A DNA stretch of 64,000 nt. It comes from Sulfuritalea sp. (lineage in GTDB: Bacteria; Pseudomonadota; Gammaproteobacteria; Burkholderiales; Rhodocyclaceae). The DNA lies in contig JAUXUK010000089.1 in assembly GCA_030680805.1 (NCBI GenBank), positions 1 to 64,000 on the forward strand, read 5' to 3'. The number at the start of each line of letters is the position of its first letter. Position 1 is the stretch's first letter. Of this stretch, positions 57,492 to 64,000 are shown in pieces. The translations under genes were made by a program, and so were the position numbers. The notes under the pieces were generated by a model. That model was not told the DNA's origin and did no database searches. It saw only the letters and a program-made list of their open reading frames with translations.

Positions 57492-58406
57492 ATGCTTCGT
57501 CAGCGCACCCTTAAATCAGTCGTCAAGGCTACCGGCGTGGGTCTCCACTCCGGCGTCAAGGTGTCGCTCGTCCTGCGTCCGGCGCAGCCGAATACCGGCG
57601 TGGTCTTCCGTCGGGTCGATCTGACGCCGCCGGTCGACCTCAAGGCCGACCCCTTCGGCGTCGGCGATACGCGACTGGCGTCCTGCCTGGAAAAGGATGG
57701 CGTCAAGGTCGCTACCGTCGAACACCTGATGTCGGCGCTGGCCGGACTTGGCATCGACAACATCTATATAGATGTCGACGCGGCCGAACTGCCGATCATG
57801 GATGGCTCGGCGGCGCCGTTTGTCTTTCTCCTGCAGTCGGCCGGAATCGAAGAGCAGAAGGCCGCCAAGAAATTCCTCCGGGTGAAGAAAGTTGTCGAGG
57901 TCAAGGACGGCGACAAATGGGCGCGTCTGTCGCCCTTCGATGGCTTCAGCCTGGAATTCTCGATTGTTTTCAATCACCCGGCGGTAAATCGCTCCGCCTC
58001 CAGCGCCCGCATCGATTTTGCCGATCAGTCGTATTTGCGCGAAGTGGCGCGCGCCCGCACCTTTGGTTTCATGCAGGACGTAGAAACCCTGCGCGACCAG
58101 GGCTTGGCATTGGGCGGCAGCCTGGAAAACGCCATCGTGATGGACGAGTACCGGGTGTTGAACAGCGAAGGCTTGCGTTATGCCGACGAGTTCGTCAAGC
58201 ACAAGATCCTCGACGCCATCGGCGATCTGTATCTCGCCGGTCATCCCCTGCTGGGGGCGTTTGCTGCCCACAAGTCGGGCCATGCGCTGAACAACATGCT
58301 GCTGCGCGCATTGCTGGCCGACGCCTCGGCCTGGGAGCTGGTCAGTTTTCAGCGAGCCGAGGAAGCGCCCGGCAGCATCGCCCGGCTGTACCCACAACTG
58401 GTGTAA
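57492..58406 (+). CDS. lpxC: UDP-3-O-acyl-N-acetylglucosamine deacetylase LpxC
   Basis: The 304-residue zinc enzyme has [20 protein letters not shown], the zinc ligand His in [21 protein letters not shown]-type [11 protein letters not shown], and the second zinc site [20 protein letters not shown] with [10 protein letters not shown]. It performs the first committed step of lipid A synthesis. It is the usual last gene of the cluster. Its [10 protein letters not shown] looks like the dispersed motif but is a family motif. Confidence 0.98.
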   Translation: MLRQRTLKSVVKATGVGLHSGVKVSLVLRPAQPNTGVVFRRVDLTPPVDLKADPFGVGDTRLASCLEKDGVKVATVEHLMSALAGLGIDNIYIDVDAAELPIMDGSAAPFVFLLQSAGIEEQKAAKKFLRVKKVVEVKDGDKWARLSPFDGFSLEFSIVFNHPAVNRSASSARIDFADQSYLREVARARTFGFMQDVETLRDQGLALGGSLENAIVMDEYRVLNSEGLRYADEFVKHKILDAIGDLYLAGHPLLGAFAAHKSGHALNNMLLRALLADASAWELVSFQRAEEAPGSIARLYPQLV

Positions 58407-58417
58407 GCGGCTCCGCC

Positions 58418-58600
58418 ATGCTTCTGCTCAGGATCGTCGGCATACTCACCGCGATCACCATTGGCGGCAGTCTCGTTGCCTGGTTGTTTACCCGCGATCG
58501 GCGCTACCTCGTACTGTCGGGCCGCGTCGCCAAGGCGGCGCTGATCTTCTCGCTGGTGGTCCTGGTTCTGATGATGGCCGAGCGCCTGATCATTCTTTAA
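58418..58600 (+). CDS. Small hydrophobic membrane protein
   Basis: The 60-residue product (MLLLRIVGILTAITIGGSLV, then TRDRRYLVLSGRVAKAALIF) has two membrane helices joined by a basic loop. Similar small proteins follow lpxC in many betaproteobacteria, but no function is known to me. It starts 11 bases after lpxC and overlaps the end of dciA by 11 bases tail to tail. Confidence 0.7.
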   Translation: MLLLRIVGILTAITIGGSLVAWLFTRDRRYLVLSGRVAKAALIFSLVVLVLMMAERLIIL

Positions 58601-59027
58601 CGCTGCGGAGCAAGCGCTCCAGCGCACCCTTGAGCGGCGATTCTTTTGGCAGTTGATGCGCCAGTTCAGTGAGTCCTTGCTTCTGTTTAGATCCAGGCAG
58701 GACGGGCCTCTCATGGGGAGGCAGCGCCGGAGAAGGGTTCCGGGCTTGCACTCGGACCTCGATTTGGGTAACCTTTACCTCCTTGTTTGATAAATCGTCG
58801 GCGAGACGCGGTCCGAATTGACGGATCTTCGCCGCGACCGCGCCGTTGGCGGCGTGGATAAAAAGTTTCCCCAGACGGAAGTTGGCTACCCGGGCATGAG
58901 GCCTCAGCGCCGCCGGCAGTGCAGCTTCCAGAAGACGCTGGAATTGGAGCAGACGTTGGGCGTGGGCCGCAAGGCGCGCCATGCTGTCACCGGAGGCAAG
59001 ATGTTCCTGGAGACTGCGCGATGTCAT
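58590..59027 (-). CDS. dciA: DciA-type (DUF721) helicase-loading protein
   Basis: The 145-residue protein starts MTSRSLQEHLASGDSMARLAAHAQRLLQFQRLLEAALPAALRPHARVANFRLGKLFIHAANGAVAAKIRQFGPRL, the DUF721 KH-like fold of DciA, the DnaB loader in bacteria lacking DnaC. It is between lpxC and secA in opposite orientation, a common betaproteobacterial place. The start at 59027 fits the family; further upstream codons overlap the promoter of the M23 gene. Confidence 0.87.
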   Translation of the reverse strand: MTSRSLQEHLASGDSMARLAAHAQRLLQFQRLLEAALPAALRPHARVANFRLGKLFIHAANGAVAAKIRQFGPRLADDLSNKEVKVTQIEVRVQARNPSPALPPHERPVLPGSKQKQGLTELAHQLPKESPLKGALERLLRSVKE

Positions 59028-59055
59028 CGCAAACGAACCTGAAGGGAGGGAAGGG

Positions 59056-60018
59056 ATGCATATTATTCTCGTCTCTGACCGGCTGGCAACTGCAAGAAGC
59101 ATTACGCTGACCTGGCGTCATGCAGCACTCTTCGCGGGCGCCCTGTTCGGCTCGGTCCTTGTCTTGTCCTCGCTGTTTTCCTACGTCACCGTCCGCCACG
59201 CGGCGGAAATCCGGCTGCCCTTCCTGCAGGATCTGGTTCGGGCCGTAAATGCAGAAGAAACCCAGCGCTCGAAGGATTTCGTCCGCGAAAACCTCAACGC
59301 CATGGCGGTCAAGCTGGGCGAGATGCAGGCGCAGTTGATGCGCCTGGACACCATTGGCGAGCGACTGGCCGGCATGGCGGGCGTCAAGCCTCAGGATCTC
59401 AAGGCCTTCGAAACGAAAACCGGTGGCCGCGGAGGCCCGCTGGTACTGCCCGCCTCCATGTCTTCGACGGAACTGCAGCGCGCGGTCGATGCTTTGGCGA
59501 ATCAGGTCGAAGCGAAATCCGATGCGATTTCCATGATCGAGTCCCAGTTGCTGGAAGACCGGATCAGGAAGAGCCTGCTTCCGACCAGCCTGCCGGTCGA
59601 AGCGCAATGGAACGCTTCAACCTATGGCTGGCGCGTCGATCCTTTCACCGGCGAACGGGCGATGCATGAAGGCGTGGATTTTGTCGCGATTTCCGGCACC
59701 GGTATCCGCGCCGCCGCGGCTGGCGTGGTAATCAGCGCGGAGCGTCACCCGCAATACGGCAATATGGTTGAAGTGGACCACGGCAAGGACCTGACCACAC
59801 GCTACGCCCATGCGTCGAAGATTCTGGTGAAGGCGGGGCAGATGGTGAAACGCGGCCAGAAGATTGCAGAAGTCGGTTCGACGGGGCGTTCGACCGGGCC
59901 GCACCTGCATTTTGAAGTACGCATTCGCGGCCTGGCGCAGAATCCGGATCGCTTCCTGCGCATGGCGCAGAATTCACCCAAGCCGTTCGCCAAGTCGCCG
60001 CTCGCTGCAAGGCATTGA
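59056..60018 (+). CDS. M23-family peptidoglycan endopeptidase, membrane anchored
   Basis: The 320-residue protein has one N-terminal membrane helix (about 20-43), a coiled coil (about 60-180) and an M23 peptidase domain with HEGVDF and GPHLHFEVRIRG zinc motifs. All ligands (His, Asp, HxH) are present, so it should cut peptide cross-links. GGGAGGGAAGGG precedes the ATG. A role with the neighbouring division genes is plausible; it resembles the secA-adjacent M23 proteins of other betaproteobacteria. Confidence 0.93.
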   Translation: MHIILVSDRLATARSITLTWRHAALFAGALFGSVLVLSSLFSYVTVRHAAEIRLPFLQDLVRAVNAEETQRSKDFVRENLNAMAVKLGEMQAQLMRLDTIGERLAGMAGVKPQDLKAFETKTGGRGGPLVLPASMSSTELQRAVDALANQVEAKSDAISMIESQLLEDRIRKSLLPTSLPVEAQWNASTYGWRVDPFTGERAMHEGVDFVAISGTGIRAAAAGVVISAERHPQYGNMVEVDHGKDLTTRYAHASKILVKAGQMVKRGQKIAEVGSTGRSTGPHLHFEVRIRGLAQNPDRFLRMAQNSPKPFAKSPLAARH

Positions 60019-60104
60019 TGCATGGCCTTGCGGGGAGCCAGCGGCTCCTCGCATGCTAAAATCGCCGTTTCGCTTTTCCCGGTCGGTTCCCGGCCGCGTA
60101 CCCC

Positions 60105-62828
60105 ATGATCTCCGGCTTTTTGAAAAAGATTTTTGGCAGCCGCAATGACCGGCTGATCAAGCAGTATTCTCAGGCGGTCGCCCGCATCAATGCGCTCGAA
60201 GCGGCCATTTCGCCGCTGTCCGACGACGCGCTGAAGGCAAAGACCGAAGAGTTTCGCAGTCGTCATGCCCAGGGCGAGTCCCTCGACGCCTTGTTGCCCG
60301 AAGCCTTTGCCGTGGTGCGCGAGGCCAGCCGTCGCGTGCTCGGCATGCGCCATTTCGACATGCAAATGGTCGGCGGCATGGTGCTGCATTACGGCAAGAT
60401 CGCCGAGATGCGCACCGGCGAAGGCAAGACGCTGACGGCGACGCTGGCCGTGTATCTGAATGCGATTCCCGGCACGGGCGTGCATCTGATCACGGTCAAT
60501 GACTACCTGGCAAAGCGCGATGCGGAGTGGATGGGGCGCATCTATCGTTTTCTGGGGATGAGCGTCGGCGTCAATCTTTCGCAAATGCCGCATGATGAAA
60601 AGCAGGCTGCCTATGCCTCCGATATCACCTACGGCACCAACAACGAATTCGGCTTCGACTACCTGCGCGACAACATGGTGTATGCGGCCAATGAGCGCGT
60701 GCAGCGCGGGCTAAGCTACGCCATCGTCGACGAAGTGGATTCGATCCTGATCGATGAGGCGCGCACGCCGTTGATCATCTCGGGCCAGGCCGAAGACCAT
60801 ACCGAACTGTATCTGCGCATGAATGCCGTGCCGCCGTTGCTGACTCGCGGCGAAGCAGCCAAGGGCGAGGGCGAGGTGGATACCGGCGATTTCACGGTCG
60901 ATCTCAAATCGCACCAGGTGCTGCTGACGGAAGCCGGGCACGAAAAGGCCGAGGAGATTCTTGCCCGCCTGGGCATGCTGGCCGAGGGCAGCAGCCTCTA
61001 CGAGCCGGCCAACATCCTGCTGATCCACCATCTGTATGCGGCCTTGCGCGCGAACAACCTGTACTTCCGCGACCAGCAGTACGTGGTGCAGGAAGGCGAA
61101 GTGGTCATCGTCGACGAGTTCACCGGGCGGCTGATGTCCGGTCGGCGCTGGTCGGACGGCCTGCACCAGGCCGTCGAAGCCAAGGAAGGCGTGTCGATCC
61201 AGGCCGAGAACCAGACGCTCGCCTCGATCACCTTCCAGAACTATTTCCGCATGTACGGCAAGCTTGCCGGCATGACCGGCACGGCGGATACCGAAGCCTA
61301 CGAGTTCCACCAGATCTACGGCCTGGAAACGGTGGTCATCCCCACCAACAAGCCGATGATCCGCAAGGACGAGAACGACCAGATCTATCGCACCGCGCCG
61401 GAAAAGCATGCCGCAATCATCGCCGACATCCGCGCCTGTCATCAACGGGGGCAGCCGGTGCTGGTCGGCACCACCTCGATCGAAAATTCCGAACTGCTCT
61501 CCGACTTGCTGCACAAGGAGAAGCTGCCGCATCAGGTGCTCAACGCCAAGCAGCACGCGCGCGAGGCCGAGATCGTGGCCGAGGCCGGACGCCCCGGCAT
61601 GATCACCATCGCCACCAACATGGCCGGCCGCGGCACCGACATCGTGCTCGGCGGCAATATCGAAAAGCCAACCGGCGCCATCCGCGACGACGAATCCCTG
61701 AGCGCGGACGAGAAGGCAAAGCGCACTGCAGAACTCAAGGCGGAATGGCAGAAGGTGCATGAGCAGGTGCTGGCCGCCGGCGGCCTGCATATCATCGGTT
61801 CCGAACGCCACGAATCGCGCCGGATCGACAACCAGCTGCGCGGTCGTTCGGGTCGCCAGGGCGACCCGGGTTCTTCGCGCTTCTATCTGGCGCTGGATGA
61901 CCCGCTGCTCAAAATTTTCGCCGGCGAACGCCTCAACGCGATCATGGTGCGCCTCAAGATGCCCGAGGGCGAGGCCATCGAGCATCCGCTGGTGAGCCGT
62001 TCGCTCGAATCGGCGCAGCGCAAGGTCGAGCAGCGCAACTTCGATATTCGCAAGCAGTTGCTCGAATACGACGACGTGTCCAACGACCAGCGCAAGGTGA
62101 TCTACCAGCAGCGCAACGAACTGCTCGACAGCGACGACATAGCCGAGACCATCACGGCCATGCGCCAGGGCCAGATCCACGATACTTTCCGCCTCTACAT
62201 TCCGGCCGAAAGCGTCGAGGAACAGTGGGACGTCAGCGGTCTGGAAACCGCGCTGGCGGCCGAACTCCATCTCAAACTTCCGGTGGGCGAATGGATCAAG
62301 ACCGACCCGCAGCTCGGCGACGACGACATCCTGAAGCGCCTGCTGGATGCCGGTGACGCGGCTTATGCGGAAAAGACCGGCAATGTCGATGCTACGGCCT
62401 GGGCCGGCTTCGAGCGCAACGTCATGCTGCAAAGCCTGGACACGCACTGGCGCGAACACCTCTCGGCACTCGATCACCTGCGTCAGGGCATTCATCTGCG
62501 CGGCTATGCGCAGAAAAATCCCAAGCAGGAATACAAGCGCGAGGCATTCGAGCTCTTCGAGGGCTTGCTGCAAACCGTGCGCAGCGAAGTCTCCAAACTG
62601 TTGTTGACCGTTGAAGTTCGCAGCGAGGAGCAGATTGAAGAGGTGGAAGCCCCGCCACAGCTCGAGAACGTCCAGTACCACCACGCCGACTATGACGAAG
62701 CGCTCGGCGCCGCGACGCCCAAGCCGGCGCAGCCGGTCGAGCGGCACACGCCCAAGGTCGGGCGCAACGATCCCTGTCCTTGCGGCAGCGGCAAGAAGTA
62801 CAAGCATTGCCACGGCAAGCTGAGTTGA
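60105..62828 (+). CDS. secA: Preprotein translocase ATPase SecA
   Basis: The 907-residue protein has the Walker A motif [17 protein letters not shown] at about 101, [19 protein letters not shown] at about 205, [15 protein letters not shown] and [18 protein letters not shown] in the second nucleotide-binding domain. It ends with the zinc-binding [17 protein letters not shown] tail that contacts SecB and ribosomes. The hairpin GGAGCCAGCGGCTCC (about 60038-60052) in the upstream gap may end the M23 transcript. Confidence 0.98.
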   Translation: MISGFLKKIFGSRNDRLIKQYSQAVARINALEAAISPLSDDALKAKTEEFRSRHAQGESLDALLPEAFAVVREASRRVLGMRHFDMQMVGGMVLHYGKIAEMRTGEGKTLTATLAVYLNAIPGTGVHLITVNDYLAKRDAEWMGRIYRFLGMSVGVNLSQMPHDEKQAAYASDITYGTNNEFGFDYLRDNMVYAANERVQRGLSYAIVDEVDSILIDEARTPLIISGQAEDHTELYLRMNAVPPLLTRGEAAKGEGEVDTGDFTVDLKSHQVLLTEAGHEKAEEILARLGMLAEGSSLYEPANILLIHHLYAALRANNLYFRDQQYVVQEGEVVIVDEFTGRLMSGRRWSDGLHQAVEAKEGVSIQAENQTLASITFQNYFRMYGKLAGMTGTADTEAYEFHQIYGLETVVIPTNKPMIRKDENDQIYRTAPEKHAAIIADIRACHQRGQPVLVGTTSIENSELLSDLLHKEKLPHQVLNAKQHAREAEIVAEAGRPGMITIATNMAGRGTDIVLGGNIEKPTGAIRDDESLSADEKAKRTAELKAEWQKVHEQVLAAGGLHIIGSERHESRRIDNQLRGRSGRQGDPGSSRFYLALDDPLLKIFAGERLNAIMVRLKMPEGEAIEHPLVSRSLESAQRKVEQRNFDIRKQLLEYDDVSNDQRKVIYQQRNELLDSDDIAETITAMRQGQIHDTFRLYIPAESVEEQWDVSGLETALAAELHLKLPVGEWIKTDPQLGDDDILKRLLDAGDAAYAEKTGNVDATAWAGFERNVMLQSLDTHWREHLSALDHLRQGIHLRGYAQKNPKQEYKREAFELFEGLLQTVRSEVSKLLLTVEVRSEEQIEEVEAPPQLENVQYHHADYDEALGAATPKPAQPVERHTPKVGRNDPCPCGSGKKYKHCHGKLS

Positions 62829-63039
62829 GAGCTTGTGAATAAATCTACTGCGCGTGCCGGATCGGGGCTTGGGCGGTGCTCTTCCACGGCCGGCTTTGCA
62901 CAGCCGGCCGGCTGCGGCGGCGCGAAGCATGCTTCGCGAAACCCCGCCTCGCCCTCATGTACAGAGACGTACATTCCGGTAGCTGCGCTCCGGCCGCACC
63001 CCGCTGCGGCCCGCTCGCTACGATTTCTTCACAAGCTCT
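62828..63039. repeat. 212-bp inverted-repeat element between secA and mtnA
   Basis: AGAGCTTGTGAATAAATC (62828-62845) and GATTTCTTCACAAGCTCT (63022-63039) are 18-bp inverted arms with one mismatch. Inside lies another hairpin, GGCCGGC...GCCGGCC (about 62891-62913). A half-copy (AGAGCTTGTGAAATTTC) follows lutC at about 11724. The element ends eight bases before the probable mtnA start. Confidence 0.8.
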
Positions 63040-63046
63040 GACACCG

Positions 63047-64000
63047 GTGTCGACGCGCTGGCCAACATTGATCGAGGATGGCAACGGCGTTTTGATCCTC
63101 GATCAGACGCGCTTGCCACGCGAGGCGGTCATGCTGCGCTTGGCGTCACTCGACGATGCGGCCCATGCCATCCGCGTCATGCAGGTGCGCGGTGCGCCGC
63201 TGATCGGCGCGACGGCAGCCTACGGCGTGGCGCTCGGCCTGGCCGGCGATACCAGTGATGCACACCTCGACCATGTGATCGACACCCTGGCCGCAACGCG
63301 ACCGACGGCGATCAATCTGCATTGGGCGCTGGACCGCATGCGCCGCGTGCTGCAAAACTCGGCGCTGGCGACACGGCGTGATCTGGCTTGGAGCGAGGCT
63401 CGCGCGATCGCGACGGAAGACAAAGCCGCCAATGCGGCGATCGGGCAACACGGACTCGCGCTGCTGCAGGCAAGACAGCAGAGCGGTCAGCCTATCAACA
63501 TCATGACCCACTGCAACGCGGGCCGACTGGCCACTGTCGATAACGGCACGGCAATTTCGCCGATTTATGCCGCGCATGCCGCGGGCTTGCCGGTGCATGT
63601 CTGGGTTTCCGAAACGCGGCCGCGCAACCAGGGCCTGCTCACCGCCTGGGAACTGCGCGAGGCCGGCGTGCCGCACACCCTGATCGCCGACAACGCCGCC
63701 GGATTGCTGATGATGCAGGGCAAGGTCGATCTGGTGATCGTCGGCGCCGATCGCATCGCCGCCAACGGCGACACGGCGAACAAGGTCGGCACCTATCTCA
63801 AGGCCCTCGCGGCGAAAGCGCATGGTGTGCCGTTCTACGTTGCGGCGCCGCTGTCGACCATCGATTTCGCCTGCCCCTCGGGGGCGGCGATCCCGATTGA
63901 AGAGCGCGCCGCCGAAGAACTCGGCGCCGGCGATACGCCGGTTGCCAATCCGGCCTTCGACGTGACGCCGGCAGGCTTGATCGGCGGCATTGTTTCCGAG
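63047..64000 (+). CDS. mtnA: Methylthioribose-1-phosphate isomerase, 5' part
   Basis: The reading frame runs off the window. It contains LILDQTRLPREAVMLRLASLDDAAHAIRVMQVRGAPLIGATAAYG, INIMTHCNAGRLATVDNGTAISPI (catalytic Cys) and IVGADRIAANGDTANKVGTY (catalytic Asp), diagnostic of MtnA in the methionine salvage pathway. The start is uncertain: GTG at 63047 gives a plausible N-terminus (VSTRWPTLIEDGNGVLILDQTR). A copy of the dispersed motif encodes QNSALATRRD in a variable linker. Confidence 0.93.
   Translation, partial: MSTRWPTLIEDGNGVLILDQTRLPREAVMLRLASLDDAAHAIRVMQVRGAPLIGATAAYGVALGLAGDTSDAHLDHVIDTLAATRPTAINLHWALDRMRRVLQNSALATRRDLAWSEARAIATEDKAANAAIGQHGLALLQARQQSGQPINIMTHCNAGRLATVDNGTAISPIYAAHAAGLPVHVWVSETRPRNQGLLTAWELREAGVPHTLIADNAAGLLMMQGKVDLVIVGADRIAANGDTANKVGTYLKALAAKAHGVPFYVAAPLSTIDFACPSGAAIPIEERAAEELGAGDTPVANPAFDVTPAGLIGGIVSE
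63354..63379 (+). repeat. Dispersed 26-bp motif, copy in mtnA
   Basis: 24 of 26 matches; it encodes NSALATRR, a different frame from the murE and DUF1538 copies. Confidence 0.8.

Noticed and set aside
57655-57680. Copy of the dispersed motif in lpxC (GGCGTCGGCGATACGCG)
   Set aside because: It encodes [10 protein letters not shown], which is conserved in LpxC proteins for structural reasons, and matches too few motif positions.
63755-63785. Copy of the dispersed motif in mtnA (GGCGACACGGCGAAC)
   Set aside because: It encodes AANGDTANKVG, a catalytic-region motif of MtnA, so protein conservation explains it.

Overview
The window is one contiguous piece of a GC-rich betaproteobacterial chromosome. 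Gene content and order (rplU-rpmA-obgE-proB, a complete mra/dcw cluster running from mraZ to lpxC, secA, a trimeric-type porin with a C-terminal Phe, lutABC, an SHP/DHC cytochrome cluster) fit a Rhodocyclales/Sterolibacteriaceae-like lineage; the family-level placement is inference. No tRNA, prophage or CRISPR array was seen.

Layout. 1-62 is the 3' end of a 5S rRNA with its terminator. 158-4903 is an accessory zone: a Phd/YefM-RelE pair, an orphan AbrB antitoxin, MazEF, a porin, a RAYT-type (REP-associated) transposase preceded by two perfect 70-bp tandem units, and VapBC. 4985-7777 (minus) holds rplU-rpmA-obgE-proB. 7854-12862 has an IclR regulator divergent from lutABC (lactate oxidation) and a tandem thioredoxin-fold protein. 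12971-22019 (minus) holds a GGDEF-EAL protein, a P-type ATPase broken by an in-frame amber codon, a QseBC-like two-component pair and a b561/DHC/SHP cytochrome cluster. 22169-37656 is rich in ion transport: FieF-like CDF, KefB-like antiporter, DUF1538 protein with two PII-like proteins, CBS and USP proteins, NhaD/NhaR, HtpX and a second CPA2 antiporter, followed by phosphatidylserine decarboxylase; a large TPR-methyltransferase gene of lower GC sits inside this region. 37729-38454 is MqsRA with its palindromic operator. 38871-58406 is the dcw cluster (mraZ, rsmH, ftsL, ftsI, murE, murF, mraY, murD, ftsW, murG, murC, murB, ddlB, ftsQ, ftsA, ftsZ, lpxC) with a promoter and three MraZ boxes. It is followed by a small membrane protein, DciA, an M23 peptidase, SecA and the start of mtnA.

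The most unusual aspect is the repeat load. (1) A non-coding-frame-respecting motif of about 26 bp (core GTCGGCGCTGGCGACACGG, A-run in front) occurs at least 13 times at 22/26 identity or better, on both strands, between genes and inside genes in several reading frames; two copies lie in the tandem units in front of the RAYT gene. (2) About 105-bp inverted repeats of the CCGCAGAGGCGCAGAG type sit directly before ftsL, mraY, murD and murG. (3) GC-rich palindromic elements sit before lutC and murE, where they supply the ribosome-binding site. Related elements lie inside murD, at the murD 3' end and at the murB 5' end, always keeping the reading frame. The essential cell-wall cluster has thus been heavily invaded by short palindromic elements without losing frame or translational coupling.
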